From assembly GCA_900548275.1 (NCBI GenBank), contig URJY01000012.1, positions 1 to 49,142 of the forward strand: a stretch of 49,142 bases of DNA, read 5' to 3'. Position 1 is the first letter of the stretch. Each line of letters begins with the position of its first letter. This stretch comes from an uncultured Opitutales bacterium. GTDB lineage: Bacteria > Verrucomicrobiota > Verrucomicrobiia > Opitutales > Intestinicryptomonadaceae. A program made the translations under genes and the position numbers. Shown one piece after another: positions 41,457 to 49,142 of this stretch. Under the pieces are notes generated by a model. It ran no database searches. It saw nothing but the letters and a program-made list of their open reading frames with translations, and had not been told where the DNA came from.

Positions 41457-42776
41457 TTATTTTATGTCGCGTTTTTTCAGCGAACTACGCCTGTAATCGG
41501 CTTTCTTTTTCAATACGCGGTAGCGGGTGAGATTTGATTCGGAGAGATCTTCATAGAACTTTCGGGCAAGATCTTCGTCCACTTCGAGCGATTGAAGAAT
41601 GTCCTCGTATATTGCCTCTCGGGCGATGGCATTGGCTATAAACGGGGCGTCGGCAAGATTCTCCAGTACCTTTTCGGCGTGTTTGCGGTCATAATTCGGA
41701 TTATTTTCCGCAAACACAATATCGTCCGACAACGCATAGTACGGCAACCTTACAACTTGCCTTTTCGCCCCGTATTTTATTATATTATACTTTTCTTCGA
41801 ACAAATTCAATATGTCCATTTTCGACATATTCCCGTTTCCTTTTTTGAGTTCGGTTTTGAGAAACAACATCGTGGTACTCCAAAGACCTCCATAGCCCAT
41901 CATCCGCTTGTGCAATGCCTTGTGGTCTACCATATAGGATTCTTTCGCTTTGTCGGCCTCCTTCTGCCAATAATCGGCAAGTTTGCCGTTTGCGTCCCTT
42001 GGATCGTAATCACCCCTGTAGATGTCCGCGAGAGCCTGCTTGTCCCAGAAATCGTCCGACCGCGAAAGTATGTAGATGGCGAATTCGCGGTCTTGGGGAA
42101 CAAAAAAGCCCGTATAAAAATTCCGCCAAAGCAGATGGTTTGAATACCTGATAACTTTGTCGCACATTGCCATATCGACGGGGAATTCCATTGTGCCGCG
42201 TCTGAATGCCAACGCATAAACCCCGCCGCAACCGTAGTTGACCGAGCCTGCAAAAGCTGCGTCGCAAAAGACGTCGAGACAGAAATCCGAATATATCTTT
42301 GCGAAACGCTCGACCTCCTTCTTCGTCGGATTTTCCGAGTAGAGCAAATTCGCCAAATTGCAGAATTCAAGTACCTCGTCGAATATGATTTTGCCCTTTA
42401 CGGAGATTTCCGCCCATTTCAGGGCGAGCTTTTTGTCGCGCATTCTAGGAGGATTGGGCATTTTGCGCATTTCTGTTTTGGTGGGAAAAGAGAGTAAATC
42501 CTGCGCTATCTTCCTGTCGAAACGGAAAAATACAAACTCGGGATTCCATCCCTGATAGTAGAGGGAAAGCTCCATCGCCCTGAGGCTGTCTTTCATCGCG
42601 GCTTTCTCCATATACGCGACGGGATTTTCGTAATACTTCGCCCTTTCATCGGCGGACAAAACCGCGTCGACGTAGCCGTTCTCGGCGACGGCGGAAGTCG
42701 GAGACGACGCGCGAACACTCGGAACGGCAAAGAAAAACACCTGTAAAACCGACACTATAAAAAAAACCATTCTCAT
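41457..42776 (-). CDS. Unknown exported protein facing the protease-like gene
   Basis: 439 aa from the ATG at 42776 (second ATG 42770; a TTG at 42821 would extend it). Sec signal peptide MRMVFFIVSVLQVFFFAVP, cleaved near SVRA-SS, so periplasmic or extracellular. The mature part is helical and aromatic-rich, with repeated short Tyr/Trp segments (YYQGWNPEFVFF, NHLLWRNFYTGFF) and a Sel1-like flavour, but no family I can name; three or so cysteines. Its stop lies one base from the stop of the protease-like gene, tail to tail. It diverges from tetR across 129 bases holding both promoters. An immunity or inhibitor role for the neighbour is only a guess. Confidence 0.65.
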   Translation of the reverse strand: MRMVFFIVSVLQVFFFAVPSVRASSPTSAVAENGYVDAVLSADERAKYYENPVAYMEKAAMKDSLRAMELSLYYQGWNPEFVFFRFDRKIAQDLLSFPTKTEMRKMPNPPRMRDKKLALKWAEISVKGKIIFDEVLEFCNLANLLYSENPTKKEVERFAKIYSDFCLDVFCDAAFAGSVNYGCGGVYALAFRRGTMEFPVDMAMCDKVIRYSNHLLWRNFYTGFFVPQDREFAIYILSRSDDFWDKQALADIYRGDYDPRDANGKLADYWQKEADKAKESYMVDHKALHKRMMGYGGLWSTTMLFLKTELKKGNGNMSKMDILNLFEEKYNIIKYGAKRQVVRLPYYALSDDIVFAENNPNYDRKHAEKVLENLADAPFIANAIAREAIYEDILQSLEVDEDLARKFYEDLSESNLTRYRVLKKKADYRRSSLKKRDIK

Positions 42777-42792
42777 AACTTTTATTAAAAAA

Positions 42793-42821
42793 CAATAAAC
42801 ATACGATTCCGACAACGTCAA
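42793..42821 (-). promoter_or_regulatory. Candidate promoter of the exported unknown protein
   Basis: Minus-strand -35 TTGACG (complement of 42816-42821), 17-base spacer, -10 TTATTG (complement of 42793-42798). Transcript start about 42786, 10 bases before the ATG. Confidence 0.4.
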
Positions 42822-42864
42822 CCCAAAAATCCGCGCGCGGTGCGCCGAAGCCGATTTTTTTGTG

Positions 42865-42897
42865 TTGACAAGATTTTCCTTTTAAACATCTGTTTAA
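42865..42897 (+). promoter_or_regulatory. tetR promoter with overlapping palindromic operator
   Basis: -35 TTGACA (42865-42870), 17-base spacer, -10 region ATCTGT (42888-42893). A near-perfect dyad TTAAACA-TC-TGTTTAA (42882-42897) covers the -10. Its position and symmetry fit the binding site of the adjacent TetR protein, giving autorepression of tetR and the RND genes. ATG follows at 42906 with a leader of about 6 bases. Confidence 0.65.
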
Positions 42898-42905
42898 CGC
42901 CCTAT

Positions 42906-43568
42906 ATGGAACGCGATTTGGAAGACATCATAACGGGGAGGGAAAACGACACATACGCCAAGATTGTCCGCGTTGCGCTCGAGGCGTTCGCCACCGAGAC
43001 TCCCCCCGCCGTCAGAATGCGCGACATTGCGGGGCGCGCGGGGGTGAACCTCGCCCTCGTCAACTACCATTTCCTCTCCAAGGAAAACCTCTACGCCGAA
43101 ATCGCTCGAACGATTGTGGGCTATCAAAAAAAGGTGTCGGCGGACTTTTTCGAAAGGTTCGAAAAAATAAGGGAGTCGAAATCGCGGCGGGAAGCGCGGC
43201 GGCTTATCGCCGATTTCCTCGAATCGCGAATCCGCTGCGAATCGGAGAAGAACAGGCACATCCGCAACATCATCCTCATAATGATGCGCGAGGAACTCTG
43301 CAATACCGAGGCATACGCACTGTTCCTGAAGGAGATTTTCATCCCCCGCGTGTTTGCGGTTGCCGAGCTTGTGGAAATCGCATCGGGCGGCGCGTTCGCG
43401 GGCGAATCCTCTCTGATAGCGGCAAAAATGATGCTCGGAATGACGCACCTTTTCAACACCGCCCGCACGGGTTTCAAGTACGATTTGAAGTGGCGCAGAA
43501 TCGGCAAAAAGGAGGCCGAGCGCGTCAAAGCCGTCGCGGAGAAAATAGTGGACAGAATATTGGGATAG
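42906..43568 (+). CDS. TetR/AcrR-family repressor of the RND operon
   Basis: 220 aa from the ATG at 42906. N-terminal helix-turn-helix (about 17-62): FATETPPAVRMRDIAGRAGV then NLALVNYHFLSKENLY, the TetR signature, followed by an all-helical ligand domain with a CerR/YbdS-like C-terminal region. It is intact while every gene it would control is broken. First gene of tetR-acrA-acrB-oprM, with 12 bases to the adaptor gene. Likely autoregulated through the dyad at 42882-42897. Confidence 0.85.
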   Translation: MERDLEDIITGRENDTYAKIVRVALEAFATETPPAVRMRDIAGRAGVNLALVNYHFLSKENLYAEIARTIVGYQKKVSADFFERFEKIRESKSRREARRLIADFLESRIRCESEKNRHIRNIILIMMREELCNTEAYALFLKEIFIPRVFAVAELVEIASGGAFAGESSLIAAKMMLGMTHLFNTARTGFKYDLKWRRIGKKEAERVKAVAEKIVDRILG

Positions 43569-43580
43569 AATTTAACGAAA

Positions 43581-44723
43581 ATGAATTACAAAAATCTGAA
43601 AAATATCGTAACGTCCGCCGCGTTCGCAGCGGGCATACTGTTTGTCAACGGCTGTTCGGATCCGTCCGAAAACGCGAAAAACGAAGAGTTCCCCGAAGTC
43701 GTCGCGACCGTCCCGCTCAAAAGGGATGTCGCGCTTGTCGACGAATACACCGCGCGGCTTGCCGCCGTGGAGTCGGTAAAAGTCAGGGCGCGCGTCGGCG
43801 GCTATCTCGAAAAAGTGAATTTCAAGGAGGGGCAGTTCGTCAAAAAGGGAGACCTGCTTTTCGTAATCGACCCGCGCACATTCGAAGCAGAGCTTGCGTC
43901 GGCAAAGGCGAGAGTCGCCGAAGTCGAGGCGCGCGTAAAACTCGCCGACACGAACCTAAAGCGCGCCAAGGAACTTTTCGCCGCCGACGTCGTTTCGCAG
44001 GAAGTTCTCGACACCCGCAACTGCGAAATGCTTTCGGCAAACGCCGCGCTGCTGAGCGCGAAGGCGGTTTTGCGCAACGCGTAGCTCAACCTCGATTTCG
44101 CGTACGTCCGCGCCCCCATTTCGGGCAGAATCAGCGAAAAACTCGTCGACATCGGCAACCTCGTCGTCGCGAACTCTACGGTGCTTACGACCATCGTAAA
44201 ATACGACACAATTCAGGCGTATTTCGAACTGAGCGAACGCGACGTGGTAAACTACCGCGACGCGGGACTTTTCAAACAGATAAACGTCGACGCTGGGACG
44301 GGGCCGAAAATCGAGCTGAGACTCTTCGAAAATTCCGACAAAGTTCGCTCGGGCATTCTCAACTATTTCGACAACCAAATAAGCCCCGAAACGGCAACCC
44401 TTGCCATGCGCGCCGATTTCGACAACGCCGACGGTTCGCTTACCCCCGGGATGTTCGGCACGGTTGCGGTCGCGGGCGAAACGCGCAAAGACGCGCTGCT
44501 CGTGCCCGAACGCGCAATAGGCACGGACTTGGTCGGACGCTACGTAATGGTCGTAGACAGGGACTCGAAAGTCGCCTACCGACACGTCGAAGTGGGACGG
44601 CTTTTCGGCAAGTACAGGATAATCGAAAAGGGACTTTCCGAAACCGATATGGTCGTCGTTGCGGGGCTGCAGCGCGCCGTCGAGGGGGCGAAGGTTAAAG
44701 TCAAAAGCGAAAGCCAGAAGTAG
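43581..44723 (+). pseudogene. acrA: RND periplasmic adaptor, interrupted by an amber codon
   Basis: Frame of 380 codons matching AcrA/MexA lipoproteins: lipobox-like FVNGCSD (Cys about 26), lipoyl half VRARVGGYLEKVNFKEGQFV, coiled coil, second lipoyl half APISGRISEKLVDIGN, beta-barrel and membrane-proximal domain to LQRAVEGAKV. An in-frame TAG at 44082-44084 (after AVLRNA, codon 168) cuts it where relatives read through in the coiled coil; reading continues in the same frame with LNLDFAYVRAPIS. The product would be about 167 aa and useless unless the stop is suppressed. Everything else is well kept, so the lesion is recent, or a sequence error. Confidence 0.9.
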
Positions 44724-46959
44724 ATGAAAAGCAACATATCGCACTTTTTCATAGACCGTCCCGCGTTCGCGATGGTCATATCCATTGTCATCACGCTCAT
44801 AGGAATCGTCGGATACTTCCGCCTGCCCGTGGCGCAATACCCCGCGGTGGTTCCGCCGTCGGTTGTGGTCAGGACAAGCTATCCTGGGGCGTCGCCCGAA
44901 ATTCTGATGGACACCGTAGCCGCACCGCTCGAACAGGAAATCAACGGCGTGGAAAATATGATGTATTTTTCAAGCCAGTGCAGCGCGGACGGCTCGATTG
45001 TAATCACGGTTACGTTCGAAGTCGGAACGAACCTCGACATCGCGCAGGTGCAGGTGCAAAACCGCGTGGCGATGGCGACCCCGCGTCTGCCCGAGGAAGT
45101 GCGCAACATCGGCGTGGTCGTAAAAAAGCGTTCGCCCGATATGCTCGTTAGCATAAACATCATCTCGCCCGACAAGAGCCGCGACAAGCTCTATCTGACG
45201 AACTACGCAATCAGCCAGATGAACGACCGCCTTGCGCGAATCCCCGGGGTGGGCGACTTGGAGGTGCTCGGGCCCCGCGAATACAGCATGCGCATTTAAC
45301 TCAACCCCGACAAGCTTTCGCGCTACAATATGACGCCATCGCAGGTGGTGAAGTCGCTGCGCGAACAGAACAAGCAGGTCGCGGCGGGCAAGCTCAACCA
45401 AGCCCCGATTGCCAATCCCGACTCCGCGTTCGAACTTACAATCAACACAAAGGGACGCTTCTCCACACCAGCCGAATTCGGCGACATCATAATAAAATAC
45501 TCGCCCGACGGAAAAATCGTAAAGCTCAAAGACGTTGCGCGCGTCGAGCTCGGCTCGTACGACTACACGACCGACTCATATCTCGACGGCAACCCGTGCG
45601 TGGGCATTTCCATCTACCAGCTCCCCGGGACGAACGCGCTCGATACCGCCGAAAGAATCCGCAAGGAGCTCGACGAAATGAAAAAGAGCTTCCCCTCGGG
45701 CGTCGAACTCGGGCGCGCTGTTCGTCAGAATGACCCCGAAAACGGAGCGGATGAAAAAGGGGCTGGACGTAAACAAAATGATGAAGGTGCTTTCGCAAAA
45801 GGTCGCCGAAGCCCTGCCCGAATCGTCGACGTTCATACTCACGCCCCCCGCCGTGCGCGGCATAGGCGTCGGCGGCGACTTCTGCGCGCAGATTCAGGAC
45901 AGAACGGGGCGCGGCGCGCGCGACATCGAAAAATACACAAAGATAATCGCCGAACGCGCCCGCCGCACCGCACCGATTATGAACGCATTCACGACCTTCC
46001 GCGTGTCGTCGCCGCAGCTCTATCTGGACATCGACCGCGAACGCGCGCAAAAACTCAACGTCCCGATTTCGTCGATTTTCGAAACCCTGCAGTTCAACCT
46101 CGGTTCGATTTACGTCAACGACTTCAACATCCTCAACCGCGTCTACCGAGTCAAGGCGCAGGCCGACACCGACAAGCGAAGCGAATTGCGCGACATCTAC
46201 AACCTCAAGGTTCAGAACGTGCGCGGGGCGAACGTGCCGCTCGGGTCGGTCGCGAAAATCCGCCGAACAATCGGGCCCGACCGCGTGTCGCGCTACAACC
46301 TCTACCCGAGCGCGGAAATCATCGGCAACCTCGCCAAGGGCTACAGCACGGGGCAGGCGATGGCGGAAATCGACAGAATCGCCAAGGAAGTGCTGCCCGA
46401 CGGAATGGGCATTGAATGGACCGACTTGGCGTTTCAGGAAAGGCGCGTCGGCAATACCTCAATCTACGTTTTCGCGCTGTGCGTAGTCTTCGTATACCTT
46501 ATGCTCGTCGCGCTCTACGAAAACTGGAAACTGCCGATGTCGGTGATTCTGGTCGTGCCGCTCGTGCTGCTGTTCGCAATCTGCGGCGTACTGGCGCGGC
46601 ACCTCGACAACAACCTTATGACGCAGGTGGGCTTCATCGTGCTCATCGGGCTTGCGTGTAAAAACGCAATCCTGATTGTGGAGTTCACGAAAATCAGACA
46701 GGAAAAGGGCGAGGAGGACGCCGCTGCGGTCGCAAGCGCGTCGCAAAACAGACTGCGCCCGATTCTGATGACTTCGTTTGCGTTCATCCTCGGCGTCGTG
46801 CCGCTCGCCTACGTAACGGACGCGGGCGCGGAACTGCGCGAAGCTCTGGGAACGGCGGTTCTCTTCGGAATGATAGGCGTAACATTCCTCGGACTGATAT
46901 TCACGCCCGTTTTCTTCTACGCCATCCGTAAAAATTATAAGGCAATAAAAAATGCTTAA
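44724..46959 (+). pseudogene. acrB: RND pump AcrB-like, stop codon, deletion and frameshift
   Basis: Directly follows the adaptor stop. The N-terminal helix and PN1/PN2 porter parts are clear (FFIDRPAFAMVISIVITLIG). An in-frame TAA at 45297-45299 stands in the block MRI-stop-LNPDKLSRY, where AcrB proteins have an uninterrupted MRIWL(N/D)PDKL. After FPSGVEL (about 45705) the frame changes by +1 and resumes at ALFVRMTPKT (45715), equal to a site about 280 residues further on in AcrB. So about 0.85 kb is missing, with membrane helices 2-6 and the proton-relay aspartates of helix 4. The C-terminal helices to 46959 are intact. Total 2,236 bases against about 3,100 for the family. Dead as a pump. 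Confidence 0.93.
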
Positions 46960-48442
46960 AAATAAAATCGCAATTTTTTCGAAATGCTCCGCGTCGGCGG
47001 GCGTCCTCGCACTCTGCGGATGCACGATGATTCCCGACTACGAAAACCCCGACGAAACATACGGACGCCAAAAGCTCGACACCCCGCAGTTCAAACACGC
47101 CGCGGGATTCGGGAAAAGCGCAAAGCCGTCCGACGATATGCCGAAAGGCAGATGGTGGGCGGTCTTCGGCGACGAGAAGCTCGAACATCTCATAAAACTG
47201 TGCGACGCCAACAACCCCGACATCGCGGCGGCATTCCAACGCGTCGAACGCGCGCGCGAAGCGGCGTTTATGAACGAAAGCGAACTCTACCCGCACCTTT
47301 CCTCGACCGACTACTACAAGCGCGACGGACGCACCGAAAACCAAGCCCCCGTGGCTACGGGCACATACTCCTCGTGGGTCGTCGGACTCGGCGCGACTTG
47401 GGACTTGGACCATTTCGGAAGAATACAAAGCCTCGTAATCCGCGACAGAGCCTTGTCCGAAGCCACCTACGCCGACTACAAAAACGCAATGCTCGCACTC
47501 CACGCCCGCGTCGCCACGGAATACTTCGCACTGCGCCAATGCGAATCGGAAATCGAACTGCTGCAAAAAACGCTCGAAGTCCGCAAAAGACAAAGCGACT
47601 TCGTGGCGAAACGCAAAATGCTGAAATTCGCAAGCGGCGTCGACTTGTCGCGCGCAAAGCTGCAGGAGAGCGAAGCCGCGTTGGAACTGAAATCGCTGCA
47701 AAGGCAGCGGGACGCACGCGCCAACACGCTCGCAATCCTCGTGGGAGAGTCGCCCACAAAGTTCGACTTCAAATGCAGTCCGCTGTCGGAATCGCTTCCG
47801 AAAATCCCGTCGGTCATACCGTCGGAACTGCTCGAACGCCGCCCCGACATAGCCGCCGCCGAACGCGAAGTGTTCGCCGCCAACGCAAAAATCGGCTCGG
47901 ATACCGCGGCATTCTTCCCGACCGTTTCGATAACGGGCGACGTCGGCTTCGGCGCGAATAAAATCGAAAACCTGCTCGGGGCAAGCTCGCTCGCGTGGGG
48001 GGTCAGCCCGCAGGTGTACATTCCGATTTTTTAGGCGGGAAAAATCTACGCGCAAAAACAGACCGACTTGGCGAAATACCGCGAAACTGTCGAACGGTAT
48101 AAATCGAAAGTCCTCTCGGCAATCGGCGAAGTTGAAACGTCGCTCTCGAACCTGTCGCATATGGACGGCGAATACGCCGAGCGCGTAAAGACGACGGACT
48201 ACGCAAAACAGGTGCAAAACTTCACCCAACGCGAGTACGAACTGGGCAACCAAGACTACTTTACCGTAAGCGACGCACAAAGACAGGCACTTCTGCACGA
48301 GCGCGAACAGATAAAACTGCTCGGAGCCAGATACCGCCAGTGCGTGGCGTTGATAATGTCGCTCGGAGGCGGCTGGACAGCGGAAAGCGACACCCCGCCC
48401 CCGCCGAAGAAAATGTACGAACCCGCACAGGCGGAAAAATAG
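46952..48442 (+). pseudogene. oprM: RND outer-membrane channel OprM-like, interrupted by an amber codon
   Basis: 496-codon frame overlapping the acrB end by 8 bases. A lipoprotein signal ends in ALCGCT (Cys about 24), followed by two OEP repeats of helical/beta-barrel sequence with WTAV-like PKGRWWAVFGD and LERRPDIAAAEREV. TAG at 48032-48034 lies after QVYIPIF, where relatives have LF(D/N)xGR; the same frame continues AGKIYAQKQTDL and ends MSLGGGW...AEK. Product from the first start would be about 360 aa, lacking the second barrel half. Third broken gene of this operon. Confidence 0.9.
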
Positions 48443-48460
48443 CGCAAATATCCGCAAACC

Positions 48461-48476
48461 GCCCGAAAACGCGGGC
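48461..48476 (+). other. Small hairpin downstream of oprM
   Basis: GCCCG (48461-48465) pairs with CGGGC (48472-48476). Short, no T run directly after; likely accessory to the terminator at 48503. Confidence 0.35.
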
Positions 48477-48502
48477 GTGAAGTTTTCGGTTTTTGACAAA
48501 AA

Positions 48503-48534
48503 ACGGCATCGAAGTTTTTTCGGTGCCGTTTTTT
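48503..48534 (+). terminator. Bidirectional terminator after the RND operon
   Basis: ACGGCATCG (48503-48511) pairs with CGGTGCCGT (48521-48529), one G-U, loop AAGTTTTTT, T run to 48534. An A run upstream gives a T run on the minus strand, so it can also end the gene at 48565. Confidence 0.82.
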
Positions 48535-48564
48535 CGTGTCAGCCGACGACCTGATGATTACAAA

Positions 48565-49142
48565 TCATCTGATATTTGCGGAAAAGAATTTCGTGTGTTT
48601 TGCGTCGAACATCGAAAACCTGCCCGTTTCGTATTCTCCGTAGACAGCGCGCCTTATTGCCGCCGACACCGCCCATACCCCGCTTAGGTGTGCGGCGGGC
48701 GGGAATATCGGCAATCCGCGCGGCAGGTTCGACGAATCCGAAATGTCCGCCACGGCGTCGAAATAAAATCCGTCGCCGAAGAGAAAATTCTGCGAAACAA
48801 ACCCCGCCGCAGTCGCCGCAATCAGGTCGAGCCCGCGCCGCGCGCATATCCGCGAAACCTCCCCGCGCGACTCGAACGTGTCGGTCGCGTCGATGCAGAG
48901 CAACGCCCCGCCGAGAATTTCGTCCGCATTTTCGTCGGTCAATTTGCCGTCGAAAAATTTTACGCGCACGTCGGGATTGAGTGCCGAGGCGTATTGCGCG
49001 GCAAGCTCCGCCTTCGGACGACCCGAGGAATCGGCGCGGTAGATTGTCTGGCGGTGCAGATTGTGCTCCGAAACCCTGTCGAAATCGGCGAGCGCGATTT
49101 CTCCGAAACCCGCGCCCGCAAGCAGCGGCAACGCCGCGCTCC
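48565..49142 (-). CDS. ThiF/MoeB/HesA-family E1-like enzyme, 5' end cut by the window
   Basis: The C-terminal part of an E1-like adenylating enzyme. The frame is open to the window edge (reading SAALPLLAGAGFGEIALADF there), so the TTG at 49131 is internal and the true start lies beyond. Visible: ADFDRVSEHNLHRQTIY with the conserved Asp and the Asn-x-x-Arg-Gln adenylate site, GRPKAELAAQYASALNP, and CIDATDTFESR with the Asp of the DxxDN-like motif. The first part of the glycine-rich ATP loop lies off the edge. Such enzymes adenylate ubiquitin-like carriers (ThiS, MoaD) or tRNA t6A. Only two cysteines are visible (CIDAT and CARR), not two CxxC pairs, and the tail is short, so which branch it belongs to is open. 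Confidence 0.8.
   Translation of the reverse strand, partial: SAALPLLAGAGFGEIALADFDRVSEHNLHRQTIYRADSSGRPKAELAAQYASALNPDVRVKFFDGKLTDENADEILGGALLCIDATDTFESRGEVSRICARRGLDLIAATAAGFVSQNFLFGDGFYFDAVADISDSSNLPRGLPIFPPAAHLSGVWAVSAAIRRAVYGEYETGRFSMFDAKHTKFFSANIR

Noticed and set aside
44082..48034. Genome-wide reassignment of TAG/TAA as sense codons
   Set aside because: Normal genes end at TAG and TAA with correct family length; the internal stops are limited to the RND operon.
1..49142. CRISPR array, prophage or complete insertion sequence
   Set aside because: No regularly spaced direct repeats, no cas genes, no transposase or phage structural gene was seen in any frame.

Overview
The window looks like chromosome of a Gram-negative bacterium, most likely a member of Verrucomicrobiota (Opitutales/Puniceicoccales-like) and possibly gut-associated. 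The reasons are: lipid A genes (lpxD, lpxA), a large beta-repeat surface protein ending in a PEP-CTERM sorting tail, a full futalosine menaquinone cluster, a PPi-type phosphofructokinase, an OlsF-like aminolipid synthase, and secreted plant-polysaccharide hydrolases (GH5, GH78). The phylum is inferred from gene content and style; no rRNA is present to confirm it.

Layout. 1-151: intergenic repeat with a perfect palindrome. 152-5347: cobalamin adenosyltransferase, an RNase D-like exonuclease (minus strand), PPi-PFK and the PEP-CTERM protein. 5432-10433: a compact plus-strand operon with its own promoter and terminator (HIT hydrolase, PhoH, 7TM-HD c-di-AMP phosphodiesterase PgpH, LpxD). 10476-21156: a long minus-strand run (hisN, lysC, thrC, cimA, OlsF-like acyltransferase, an unknown ExbB/MotA-flavoured membrane protein, lpxA, pdxA) covering aspartate-family and branched-chain amino acids, aminolipid, lipid A and vitamin B6. 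21194-23492: plus-strand DnaQ-like exonuclease, an unknown small protein, a HinT-like HIT protein and shikimate kinase, with a second copy of the palindromic repeat at 22690-22800. 23547-33277, minus strand: a DevC-like permease and DevB-like adaptor without their ATPase, xseA, a TVP38 membrane protein, all five core mqn genes in one overlapping operon (mqnE-A-C-D-B), and hflX. 33421-39848: a secreted metallophosphoesterase apparently lacking a normal start codon, GH5, GH78 and a DMT-type permease.

40109-48442 is the accessory region. It holds a signal-less protein with an aspzincin (M35)-like zinc-protease site, facing tail to tail a signal-peptide-bearing unknown protein. It also holds a TetR-led RND efflux operon in which all three pump genes carry an in-frame stop and the inner-membrane pump has lost about 0.85 kb. 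The window ends inside a ThiF/MoeB/HesA-family E1-like gene.

Working together: shikimate kinase feeds chorismate to MqnA; the mqn operon turns chorismate into the naphthoate precursor of menaquinone. LysC and ThrC make threonine, while CimA offers a threonine-independent route to 2-oxobutyrate and isoleucine. Many genes overlap or abut, and several candidate promoters sit so close to start codons that the transcripts should be nearly leaderless. The most novel candidates are the protease/partner locus, the decaying RND operon, the dispersed palindromic repeat and the missing start codon at 33421.
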